A stretch of DNA of 5,957 bases, taken from NCBI GenBank assembly GCA_937926355.1, contig CALAZP010000290.1:1-5957 (forward strand), read 5' to 3'. Source of the DNA: an uncultured Saprospirales bacterium. GTDB lineage: Bacteria > Bacteroidota > Bacteroidia > Chitinophagales > Saprospiraceae. Positions 1-5,616 of the stretch are shown in pieces; the first letter of the stretch is position 1, and every line of letters begins with the position of its first letter. A program made the translations under genes and the position numbers. Below the pieces are notes generated by a model. That model was not told the DNA's origin and did no database searches. It saw nothing but the letters and a program-made list of their open reading frames with translations.

Positions 1-80
1 TGCAAATGAGTCTGATCTTCCAGCATTTGCAGGGCTTTTTCTGATACGGTTTCAAGCAATAAGACATTTTTCTTTTTCAC
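1..80 (-). CDS. Probable D-2-hydroxyacid dehydrogenase, N-terminal fragment (cut by window edge)
   Basis: Only the first 26 codons lie in the window. They read from a GTG start at 80-78 (VKKKNVLLLETVSEKAL, then QMLEDQTHL). A basic start, a short hydrophobic strand and an amphipathic helix with the pattern ETVSEKALQML are what the N-terminus of NAD-dependent D-2-hydroxyacid dehydrogenases (the phosphoglycerate/glyoxylate/hydroxypyruvate reductase family) looks like. The NAD-binding and catalytic parts are outside the window, so the family call rests on this short resemblance. GTG is chosen because no ATG, GTG or TTG lies in frame between it and the upstream stop at 107-105. The gene follows the VOC gene by 14 bases and is probably the third gene of the operon. 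A role reducing a keto acid made by the upstream dehydratase is an inference. Confidence 0.55.
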   Translation of the reverse strand, partial: MKKKNVLLLETVSEKALQMLEDQTHL

Positions 81-94
81 GATAGTGATTCTTT

Positions 95-595
95 TTATTG
101 ATCCTTACCGTGGTAGAGCGTAGCGTTGGCACTTTTGTACCCTCTGAAATCATTGCGACCAGATACATAGATGCCCTCTTCATAAAGGTCATCTTCAAAA
201 ATGGCGGGATCTAATTGATCCTTGTAATCCGGGGAAGAAGATAATTCTACTAAGTTTCCCGAAGGGTCTCTGACAAACATTTGCATGGCTCCATCTGGCA
301 GTTGTCGGATTTTGCCCCAAGGTTGAATGTCAATAATATCCAAGGCTTTCATTCTGTGAAATATCGCGTTGAAATCATCCACTTGGAGGCAAACGTGGCC
401 TCGGAAACTCATTTTATCTTCCCATTCTGTTAAATGTAATTGTTGATCTTCTGTAATTTTGAAAAAAGCAGTAGGGTAGTCGAAGAGGAATGCTGGAATC
501 ACTTCCAAACCCATTTCATGTTCATAGAATGCAGCTGCTTTTTCAAGTTGATCTACCACTAAGGTGACGTGGTTGATGCGGGTTACTTTTGCCAT
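95..595 (-). CDS. VOC-superfamily (glyoxalase/extradiol dioxygenase fold) metalloprotein
   Basis: This 166-residue protein has one vicinal-oxygen-chelate domain. The first beta-alpha-beta-beta-beta module starts with INHVTLVV (His9). The second starts with GHVCLQV (His67) and ends with the diagnostic DPSGNLVEL (Glu117). His9, His67 and Glu117 fit the usual two-His, one-carboxylate metal site; His54 and Glu57 in LHLTEW are further candidates. VOC enzymes include glyoxalase I, epimerases, lyases and ring-cleaving dioxygenases, so the reaction cannot be named. After the core comes a tail of about 45 residues (122-166), acidic then Gly/Tyr-rich, which single-domain VOC proteins usually lack. No signal peptide is visible, so it is probably cytoplasmic. 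The ATG at 595 lies 3 bases after the dehydratase stop, which suggests translational coupling and work on the same substrate or product. Confidence 0.85.
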   Translation of the reverse strand: MAKVTRINHVTLVVDQLEKAAAFYEHEMGLEVIPAFLFDYPTAFFKITEDQQLHLTEWEDKMSFRGHVCLQVDDFNAIFHRMKALDIIDIQPWGKIRQLPDGAMQMFVRDPSGNLVELSSSPDYKDQLDPAIFEDDLYEEGIYVSGRNDFRGYKSANATLYHGKDQ

Positions 596-598
596 GAT

Positions 599-1765
599 TT
601 ATATTTTTTGATGATGATCATTTACAAAATCCCAGTTTACCGTCAACCCTAATCCAGGTTGATCTGGTTTCTCAATCCTCCCTTTTTGAACGGTGATGTT
701 TTCGTTTACTAAGTCGTACATCATAGGATTTCCGCCTAACGAAAATTCAATAATTGCGGCGGAGGGACTGGTAAAAGCTACGGTTACTCCAGCCATAAAG
801 GAAAAGGCGGATCCCCAACAATGAGGAGCTAATTCCAATTGATAGGTAGCAGCCAAAGCGCTTACCCTGAGGGCTTCGGAAATTCCTCCGATGATGGCTG
901 AATCAGGCTGTACTACATCTACTGCCTGGTGTTCTATCAGTTCTCTAATATTGAATCGAGTAAATTCACTTTCCCCTGCCGCAATCGGAGTGACTGTACT
1001 GGCCCGTACTTCTGCTGTTCCCAATTTATTATCAGGAGAAATGGGTTCTTCAAACCAATAGAGATTACTGTCTTCCACTCCTCTGCAAAAACGCTTAGCT
1101 TCAGGAACATTAAAAGTGCCGTGAGCATCGGCCATGATTTTGACGTCAGGTCCCAATGCTTGCCGTGCTGCCTGTACTCTTCGAATACTTTTTTCTACGG
1201 TATCATCCATAACTCCTACTCGCATTTTGACAGCTTGAAAGCCTTGGTCGGTATAACTCTTTAACTGATCACCTATGGCATCTTCATCAGCCCAACCACC
1301 GCTGGCATAAACTTCCATGTCAGGTCTAAGGGCACCGCCGAGTAATTGTGTAACTGGAGTATTGAGATGCTTGCCCAACAAATCCCAAAGGGCCATATCC
1401 ACTCCTGACAGAGCGGCAATCGTCAGACCACGATTGCCCAGTATGGGAAATACACGACCTCTGTCGAGTGCGTAATGGTCACGTACTCCATTATACATTC
1501 TTTCCCACAATTCATTGATATTTCGGGCATCTCTACCTATTAAGATGGGTTTGAGTTCCTTCTCTACACATGTTACGATAGAGGCACAAACTCCAGATGA
1601 ACCAACAGCTGCCTTGGCTTCTCCAAAACCTTGCAACCCCGATTCTGTAGTCACGACTATTAAGGTCATATCGAATTCGGTCAAAAGACCATAGTCCGAG
1701 CGATGTTGCTTGGGTTGGGGAATAGGAGATCGAAGCCAATAAGCTTCGACATTTTTTATTTTCAT
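599..1765 (-). CDS. Enolase-superfamily (mandelate racemase/muconate lactonizing group) sugar-acid dehydratase
   Basis: From the ATG at 1765 the product is 388 residues, normal for the family: an N-terminal capping domain, then a modified TIM barrel. Numbering from this ATG, the second-strand motif is AVKMRVG (Lys180, Arg182). Metal ligands are Asp213 in MADAHG, Glu239 in WFEEP and Glu265 in AAGESEF. The His-Asp dyad is Asp288 in QPDSAIIGG and His315 in APHCWGSA, and Glu340 sits in IIEFSLGGNP. The dyad and ligands place it in the mandelate racemase subgroup, whose members mostly dehydrate acid sugars to 2-keto-3-deoxy acids or racemise 2-hydroxyacids. The substrate is unknown. Most mandelate racemase-type sites have KxK; here it is KxR. 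An in-frame GTG at 1792 would add nine polar residues, but ATG followed by KIKNVEAYWL is the typical family start and has an A-rich leader. It heads the operon with the VOC and dehydrogenase genes. Confidence 0.9.
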   Translation of the reverse strand: MKIKNVEAYWLRSPIPQPKQHRSDYGLLTEFDMTLIVVTTESGLQGFGEAKAAVGSSGVCASIVTCVEKELKPILIGRDARNINELWERMYNGVRDHYALDRGRVFPILGNRGLTIAALSGVDMALWDLLGKHLNTPVTQLLGGALRPDMEVYASGGWADEDAIGDQLKSYTDQGFQAVKMRVGVMDDTVEKSIRRVQAARQALGPDVKIMADAHGTFNVPEAKRFCRGVEDSNLYWFEEPISPDNKLGTAEVRASTVTPIAAGESEFTRFNIRELIEHQAVDVVQPDSAIIGGISEALRVSALAATYQLELAPHCWGSAFSFMAGVTVAFTSPSAAIIEFSLGGNPMMYDLVNENITVQKGRIEKPDQPGLGLTVNWDFVNDHHQKI

Positions 1766-1782
1766 TGTTTTGTTTTGTTTGT

Positions 1783-1808
1783 TGTGGCCCACACCACTAA
1801 TTATAATT
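1783..1808. promoter_or_regulatory. Possible promoter/operator of the dehydratase operon
   Basis: Two small symmetric elements lie just upstream of the dehydratase ATG. TGTGGCCCACA (1783-1793) is a 5-bp inverted repeat around one base. AATTATAATT (1799-1808) is a perfect 10-bp palindrome containing TATAAT on both strands, with TTTG just upstream on the minus strand. Position fits a promoter or operator, but elements this short are common in AT-rich DNA and no partner box stands out. Confidence 0.2.
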
Positions 1809-1846
1809 CAAACCTCAATGCTTATTAATCAGCGAACCTGCTTCTG

Positions 1847-2117
1847 TCCTATTTGAATGATCATTTGCGTTATTAAACTGTATACAATGGATATGATGAT
1901 GCAATCCTATTTCTAGGCATATTTGACTATTCATTGGTATATTTATACTGTGTTTGATGCCAATGTTAAAGCGATTCCATTTCTATACATACTTGACTAT
2001 TACTGGTATTATTAATCTGTCTTTATTGATTATTAAGCTTTGATTTTTACTGACTTTAATTCATTAATTATTTGAGTTATTAAACTTATGTTATTGATAA
2101 TTATGCTGCGATTTAAA
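1847..2117. repeat. Degenerate tandem-like repeats, about four copies, period about 58-70 bp
   Basis: Units begin near 1847, 1905, 1975 and 2043. Units 2 and 3 are clearest: 1905-1955 aligns with 1975-2025 at an offset of 70 and roughly 80 percent identity by eye, sharing TTCTA, CAT, TTGACTAT (1923-1930 and 1993-2000), GGTAT and CTGT. Units 1 and 4 share an 18-base stretch with 16 matches (1862-1879 and 2069-2086), including GTTATTAAACT exactly. TTATTGAT recurs at 2023 and 2091 (offset 68) and GATGC(C)AA at 1898 and 1956 (offset 58). Low-complexity AT content inflates similarity, but the near-constant offset across several words argues for real duplication. Function is unknown: spaced binding sites, an RNA element or decayed repeats are all possible. 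Confidence 0.5.
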
Positions 2118-2166
2118 AATATATCAGTTTATAATATTTCATGTCCAAAATCCCTTTAATTTTTTG

Positions 2167-2210
2167 ACAAATGGTTTAGAGCTTTAAATAATGGCTCAAT
2201 TTCCATTTGT
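2167..2210 (-). terminator. Hairpin after the epimerase gene, possible terminator
   Basis: ACAAATGG (2167-2174) is perfectly repeated in inverse as CCATTTGT (2203-2210). Nested inside, GAGC (2179-2182) pairs with GCTC (2194-2197), leaving an 11-base apical loop. It begins 18 bases past the epimerase stop on the minus strand, where a terminator would be expected. However, the sequence following it on that strand (CAAAAAATTAAAG) is not a T-tract, so it is a weak intrinsic terminator at best and may instead be a 3'-end stabilising structure. Confidence 0.35.
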
Positions 2211-2228
2211 ATTTGTTTGCTGCCGTAT

Positions 2229-3113
2229 TCAAATCAAAGGCTTCAGGGTATCTATTGATTTTTGAGTCAGCATGCTATAAAATTCTTCTGTAAAAGCCGA
2301 GCTTCCGTGATCTTCCAAAAATTTCTTTTGTTCAGGAGACAACCCTTCTGGATGGTGATCGATACTGTTTGGATAAGGATTAGCAGGAGTCCGATCCAAA
2401 GGAGGGCAAAACTCTACAGAAAGAGCTCCATCGAACCCTACTTCTTTCAAGGTTTGGACAATCTTTGGCCAATCCAGTCTCCCCATACCGGGTGCCATTC
2501 GGTTGTTGTCTGCTACGTGAAAGCCCACTAGGCGATCTTGGCAATCACGAATAACCTGGTAATAATCGTTTTCTTCCAGGTTCATGTGAAAAATATCCAG
2601 ACACACCCCGCAATCTGAACCAGTTGCTTTGGCCAATTCGTAAGCTTGAGCTCCTCGGTTAACAAAATAGGTTTCAAATCGATTGATGGGCTCTATGCCA
2701 ATACGAATGCCTTCCTTTTGTGCATGTACATACACCTCTTGCATGGAGGCAACTGCCCAATCCCACTCTTCCTCAGGAGTGGCATCGGAAACCACCTTAC
2801 CTACGGTACCGGGTACTACGGAAACCATATAACCTTCCAATTCTTTGACCATAGTGACTACGTCTTTGACATATTGAACCGAAGCTGCTCTTTGTTTTTC
2901 ATCTTTGGCCAAGAGATTTCTTTGCTCTAACATCAGGGTTACCGAGCCCCAGCAGCGTAAACCATGAGATTTAAGTAAACCTCTAATGTATTTGGTGTCA
3001 TACTTTTCAGGTGATCCTTCAATTTCAAGGGCGTCATAACCTTGACTGGCAATTCTGGAAAGAGTCTTTTCAACTGGCTCTGCGCGCATCCAATTGTGTA
3101 TGGCTATATTCAT
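2229..3113 (-). CDS. Sugar 3-epimerase-like TIM-barrel protein (D-tagatose/D-psicose 3-epimerase group, AP endonuclease 2 fold)
   Basis: This 294-residue soluble protein has the xylose-isomerase-like TIM-barrel fold. The metal-binding residues are Glu141 in IGIEPINRFE, Asp173 in LDIFHMN, His199 in GFHVADNNR and Glu234 in SVEF. His176 and Arg205 fall where the D-tagatose 3-epimerase family keeps its substrate-contacting His and Arg; the spacings Asp-3-His, His-6-Arg and His-35-Glu match that enzyme as I recall it (Asp185, His188, His211, Arg217, Glu246). The likely reaction is epimerisation of a free ketose or a related keto/aldose isomerisation in the cytoplasm; the exact sugar cannot be read. 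After Glu234 comes a Pro-, His- and acid-rich tail of 60 residues, somewhat longer than usual. The ATG at 3113 has an A-rich leader. It is a single gene, divergent from the ThuA gene and upstream of, but 463 bases from, the dehydratase operon. Confidence 0.85.
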   Translation of the reverse strand: MNIAIHNWMRAEPVEKTLSRIASQGYDALEIEGSPEKYDTKYIRGLLKSHGLRCWGSVTLMLEQRNLLAKDEKQRAASVQYVKDVVTMVKELEGYMVSVVPGTVGKVVSDATPEEEWDWAVASMQEVYVHAQKEGIRIGIEPINRFETYFVNRGAQAYELAKATGSDCGVCLDIFHMNLEENDYYQVIRDCQDRLVGFHVADNNRMAPGMGRLDWPKIVQTLKEVGFDGALSVEFCPPLDRTPANPYPNSIDHHPEGLSPEQKKFLEDHGSSAFTEEFYSMLTQKSIDTLKPLI

Positions 3114-3137
3114 AGTGATTTTGTTTTGTCTTTTTTG

Positions 3138-3145
3138 CCAATATA
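3138..3145 (-). promoter_or_regulatory. Candidate -7 promoter element of the epimerase gene
   Basis: On the minus strand this reads TATATTGG, one base off the Bacteroidota -7 consensus TAnnTTTG, and ends 24 bases before the epimerase ATG. The identical word, within a shared 9-mer TTATATTGG, lies before the divergent ThuA gene. No good TTTG box is seen at -33, so the call is tentative. Confidence 0.35.
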
Positions 3146-3157
3146 ATATTTATGTTT

Positions 3158-3185
3158 TTTAAATCCCTTCGGGAAAGGAATTAAA
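3158..3185. promoter_or_regulatory. 28-bp imperfect palindrome in the divergent promoter region, candidate operator
   Basis: TTTAAATCCCTT (3158-3169) pairs with AAAGGAATTAAA (3174-3185) around CGGG, with 10 of 12 positions complementary. It sits between the two candidate promoters, immediately upstream of the epimerase -7 element, where a regulator could control both directions. The inner part (TCCCTTCGGGA) could also form a small hairpin. No regulator gene is in the window. Confidence 0.35.
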
Positions 3186-3224
3186 TTAACCCATAAAAAG
3201 GATTAGGGCGGAAAATTTATTTTT

Positions 3225-3232
3225 TATATTGG
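3225..3232 (+). promoter_or_regulatory. Candidate -7 promoter element of the ThuA/PLP operon
   Basis: TATATTGG on the plus strand matches TAnnTTTG in all but one fixed position and ends 18 bases before the ThuA ATG, implying a very short leader. It mirrors the minus-strand element at 3138-3145. GGTGG just downstream is too far from the ATG for a normal Shine-Dalgarno site. Confidence 0.35.
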
Positions 3233-3250
3233 TGGAAAAACAGCCTGATT

Positions 3251-4357
3251 ATGAACGTACAATCATTACTAACTACCTTACTACTTATAGTATTTTCTTT
3301 AGGTCTCTCTGGACAAGCAGGTCAAACCTATATTACTTTTGAGGGAACTATGGGTGTGGGAAGAGGACAGCATATCGTATTGGTGAGTGGAGATGAGGAG
3401 TATCGATCTGAAGAAGCCTTACCTCAACTTGCTCGAATATTGGCTTATCGACATGGATTTAAAACCACGGTATTATTTGCTCAAAATCCCCAATATCCTG
3501 GTGTAGTAGATCCTAATTATAGAGATCATATTGCGGGAACAGAACTACTTGCAACGGCAGATTTGATGGTAATTTTTACTCGATTCAGATCGCTTCCAGC
3601 ATCTGAGATGAAAAATTTTGAGGAGTTTTTGAAGAGTGGCAAACCAGTTGTAGCGATTCGAACAGCTACTCATGCTTTTGAGTTTGGGAAAAAAGAAAGT
3701 TCTTACGCGCATTGGAGTAATTTTCATGATCAGGAAGGTGATTTTTGGGATGGTGGTTTTGGAAGAGCCATTTTAGGAGAGCGGTGGTATACCCATCACG
3801 GACATCATAAGCACCAGAGTACTAGAGGTCTGATTGATCCTTTTTCTAGAAACCATCCCATACTTAGGGGTATAGAAGACGGCCAGATTTGGGGAGCTAC
3901 CGATGTATATGGAGTGCGACTGCCGCTTCCTGGGGATGCCTTACCTTTGATATTGGGACAGACCATAGATCGGAGCGGTGCCTACGATGAGGACGATCTT
4001 TTTTATGGATTGTCTCCTAATGACCATGCGGTGGCATCCAAGAATCCTGGCTCTGGGAAGGATTATAATCCCAATGACCCTTTGATGCCTATTGCATGGA
4101 CCAAATCCTATCAACTTCCCGATGGTAAAAAGGGAATGGCTTTTACCTCTACCATTGGTTCTTCGGTGGATTTGTTGAATGAAGGAGTACGAAGATTAAT
4201 TATCAATGCAGTCATTCATTTATCTGGTCTGGAAGTCCCTCAAAAAACGGTTGTGGATTTAGTAGGGGACTACCAACCCACCCAGTTTAATTTTCATACT
4301 GATGAATATTGGCAAGAAAAAAAATTATTGATAAGTGATATTCAAAATAAAGAGTAG
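3251..4357 (+). CDS. Secreted ThuA-domain protein (class I glutamine-amidotransferase-like fold)
   Basis: The 368-residue product begins with an uncharged start and a hydrophobic stretch (residues 6-19), then GLSGQAGQ, a likely signal peptidase I site near residue 20-23. There is no lipobox Cys. The ThuA domain covers most of the rest: HIVLVSGDEEYRSEEALP (41-58), DLMVIFTRFRSLP (104-116), GKPVVAIRTATHAFEFG (130-146), then HHGHHKHQSTRG (182-193), all typical of ThuA-like proteins of Bacteroidota and Planctomycetes. The fold resembles class I glutamine amidotransferases, but I see no Cys in the protein, so that chemistry is excluded. ThuA was named from trehalose utilisation; its biochemical role is poorly defined. 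No ATG, GTG or TTG lies in frame between this ATG and the stop at 3194-3196. It is the first gene of a two-gene operon and probably acts in the periplasm. Confidence 0.85.
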   Translation: MNVQSLLTTLLLIVFSLGLSGQAGQTYITFEGTMGVGRGQHIVLVSGDEEYRSEEALPQLARILAYRHGFKTTVLFAQNPQYPGVVDPNYRDHIAGTELLATADLMVIFTRFRSLPASEMKNFEEFLKSGKPVVAIRTATHAFEFGKKESSYAHWSNFHDQEGDFWDGGFGRAILGERWYTHHGHHKHQSTRGLIDPFSRNHPILRGIEDGQIWGATDVYGVRLPLPGDALPLILGQTIDRSGAYDEDDLFYGLSPNDHAVASKNPGSGKDYNPNDPLMPIAWTKSYQLPDGKKGMAFTSTIGSSVDLLNEGVRRLIINAVIHLSGLEVPQKTVVDLVGDYQPTQFNFHTDEYWQEKKLLISDIQNKE

Positions 4358-4359
4358 GC

Positions 4360-5616
4360 ATGAATAAAAGAGCATTTTTACAGAATATGGGAGCTTTATC
4401 AATGGCTCCATTGGCTATGGCTATGGCGCCACCTAGTACCAAACTAAAAGAACTTTTACCGAAGGTGTCAGACGAATCAGCCCTTTGGGAAATGGTGCGA
4501 TCCCATTACCAGTTAAAACCCGACTACATCAATTTGGAAAGCGGCTATTACAACATCATTCCCCAGCCGACTTTAGAGTATTTCACAGAACATATTAGGA
4601 CCATTAACTATGAGGGGTCTTATTATATGCGCACCGTGCGGGTGGAGGACAAAAAAAGGGTATCGGCTGCTTTGGCTCAATTGGTGGGAGCCTCGGAAAA
4701 GGAGGTAATTATAACCCGAAATACGACTGAATCACTGGATACCATCATAGGTGGATTTCCTTGGAAGAAAGGTGATGAGGCCGTCTATGCTTTACAAGAT
4801 TACGGTGCTATGCGGGTGATGTTTGAACAGGTTGCTGAAAAATATGGGGTGGTTTGTAAAGAAGTATCCGTGCCCAATCATCCCCAATCGGATGAGGAGA
4901 TAGTAGAATTATATGCCAGACAGATTACTTCTAAGACTCGTCTTTTGATGGTGTGTCATATGATTAATATAACTGGTCAGATTTTGCCGATTCGCAAAAT
5001 ATGCGATATGGCCCATGAGAAAGGGGTTGAGGTGATGGTTGATGGGGCGCACTGTGTGGCTCATTTTGATTTTTCAATAGCAGACTTGGATTGCGATTAT
5101 TACGGGTCGAGTTTGCATAAATGGCTTGCTACTCCTTTGGGAGCAGGGTTGCTCTATGTTCGAAAGGATAAAATCGAAAAAATCTGGCCTCGCTTTGCGG
5201 ATTATGAAAAGGACAAAAGTCAGATTTGGCGGTTAAATCATACGGGAACTCATCCCTGTCATACGGATTTGGCTATTTTGAACGCTATAGATTATTTGGA
5301 ATGGATAGGGTTGAAAAGAAAAGAAGAGCGACTGCGGCAATTAAAAAACTATTGGCAGGATAAGCTAACAGAAGTAGCTGGCGTAGTGATTAACACCCCT
5401 CGAGAAGCTGAAAGGAGTTGCGGAATTGGAAATATTGGTTTGGAGCGCATGGGTGCTCGGGAAATGGCTACCCGGCTTTTAGAGGATCATGGGATATTTA
5501 CCGTTGGGATTGAATATGCTAATGTCAATGGATGCCGTATTTCGCCCAATGTATTTACCACTTTTGATGAACTCGATCACTTTATTGAATCAGTTAAAAC
5601 AATGGCTCGGGGTTGA
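4360..5616 (+). CDS. Class V aminotransferase-fold PLP enzyme with Tat-like leader (isopenicillin N epimerase/cysteine desulfurase-like)
   Basis: This 418-residue protein has fold-type I PLP features. Thr122-Thr123 in RNTTES would bind the phosphate, Asp228 in MVDGAH the pyridine nitrogen with His231 nearby, and Lys254 in GSSLHKWLATPLG is the Schiff-base lysine. Arg393 in GCRISPN fits the substrate-carboxylate arginine. The motifs resemble the isopenicillin N epimerase-like branch of class V, which includes epimerases, desulfurases and lyases, so the reaction is open. Residues 1-25 read NKRAFLQ, a mild hydrophobic run rich in Ala and Met, then APP. This resembles a Tat signal with Lys-Arg instead of Arg-Arg, sensible for a cofactor enzyme exported folded; PvdN of Pseudomonas is a known exported PLP enzyme. 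The ATG is 2 bases after the ThuA stop, so the two are surely cotranscribed. The 3' end overlaps the thioredoxin-like gene by 23 bases. Confidence 0.88.
   Translation: MNKRAFLQNMGALSMAPLAMAMAPPSTKLKELLPKVSDESALWEMVRSHYQLKPDYINLESGYYNIIPQPTLEYFTEHIRTINYEGSYYMRTVRVEDKKRVSAALAQLVGASEKEVIITRNTTESLDTIIGGFPWKKGDEAVYALQDYGAMRVMFEQVAEKYGVVCKEVSVPNHPQSDEEIVELYARQITSKTRLLMVCHMINITGQILPIRKICDMAHEKGVEVMVDGAHCVAHFDFSIADLDCDYYGSSLHKWLATPLGAGLLYVRKDKIEKIWPRFADYEKDKSQIWRLNHTGTHPCHTDLAILNAIDYLEWIGLKRKEERLRQLKNYWQDKLTEVAGVVINTPREAERSCGIGNIGLERMGAREMATRLLEDHGIFTVGIEYANVNGCRISPNVFTTFDELDHFIESVKTMARG

Larger units (their letters stand above)
1793..2228. other. AT-rich intergenic spacer without a convincing gene
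   Basis: This stretch separates the epimerase stop from the dehydratase leader. It is far more AT-rich than the flanking genes and stops are frequent in every frame; I see no reading frame with protein-like composition, no tRNA-like fold and no transposase remnant. It holds the degenerate repeat array at about 1847-2117 and the hairpin at 2167-2210. The dehydratase operon promoter presumably lies at its left end, so the epimerase and dehydratase genes are probably separate transcription units despite sharing a strand. Confidence 0.7.

Noticed and set aside
929..1264. Plus-strand open frame of 111 codons
   Set aside because: It lies wholly antisense inside the dehydratase active-site region, is Cys/Ser/Phe-rich with no recognisable domain, and has no promoter-like context.
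937..1739. Minus-strand out-of-frame open frames at 937-1128 and 1533-1739
   Set aside because: Both are alternative frames inside the dehydratase gene with unprotein-like composition.
1766..1792. Nine-codon upstream extension of the dehydratase from a GTG at 1792
   Set aside because: The added residues (GHNKQNKT) are polar and not typical of the family; the ATG at 1765 gives the standard N-terminus and has the A-rich leader seen at the other starts.
1847..2117. CRISPR array in the repeated spacer
   Set aside because: Repeats are degenerate, AT-rich, unevenly spaced and not separated by unique spacers of constant length; no cas gene is nearby.
2262..2930. Plus-strand open frames at 2262-2531 and 2646-2930
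   Set aside because: Both are antisense within the epimerase gene, whose catalytic motifs show the minus strand is the coding one.
3545..3727. Minus-strand open frame of 60 codons
   Set aside because: It is antisense to conserved ThuA motifs and has no recognisable features.
3251..4357. ThuA protein as an active glutamine amidotransferase
   Set aside because: No cysteine is seen in the translated protein, so the catalytic nucleophile is absent.
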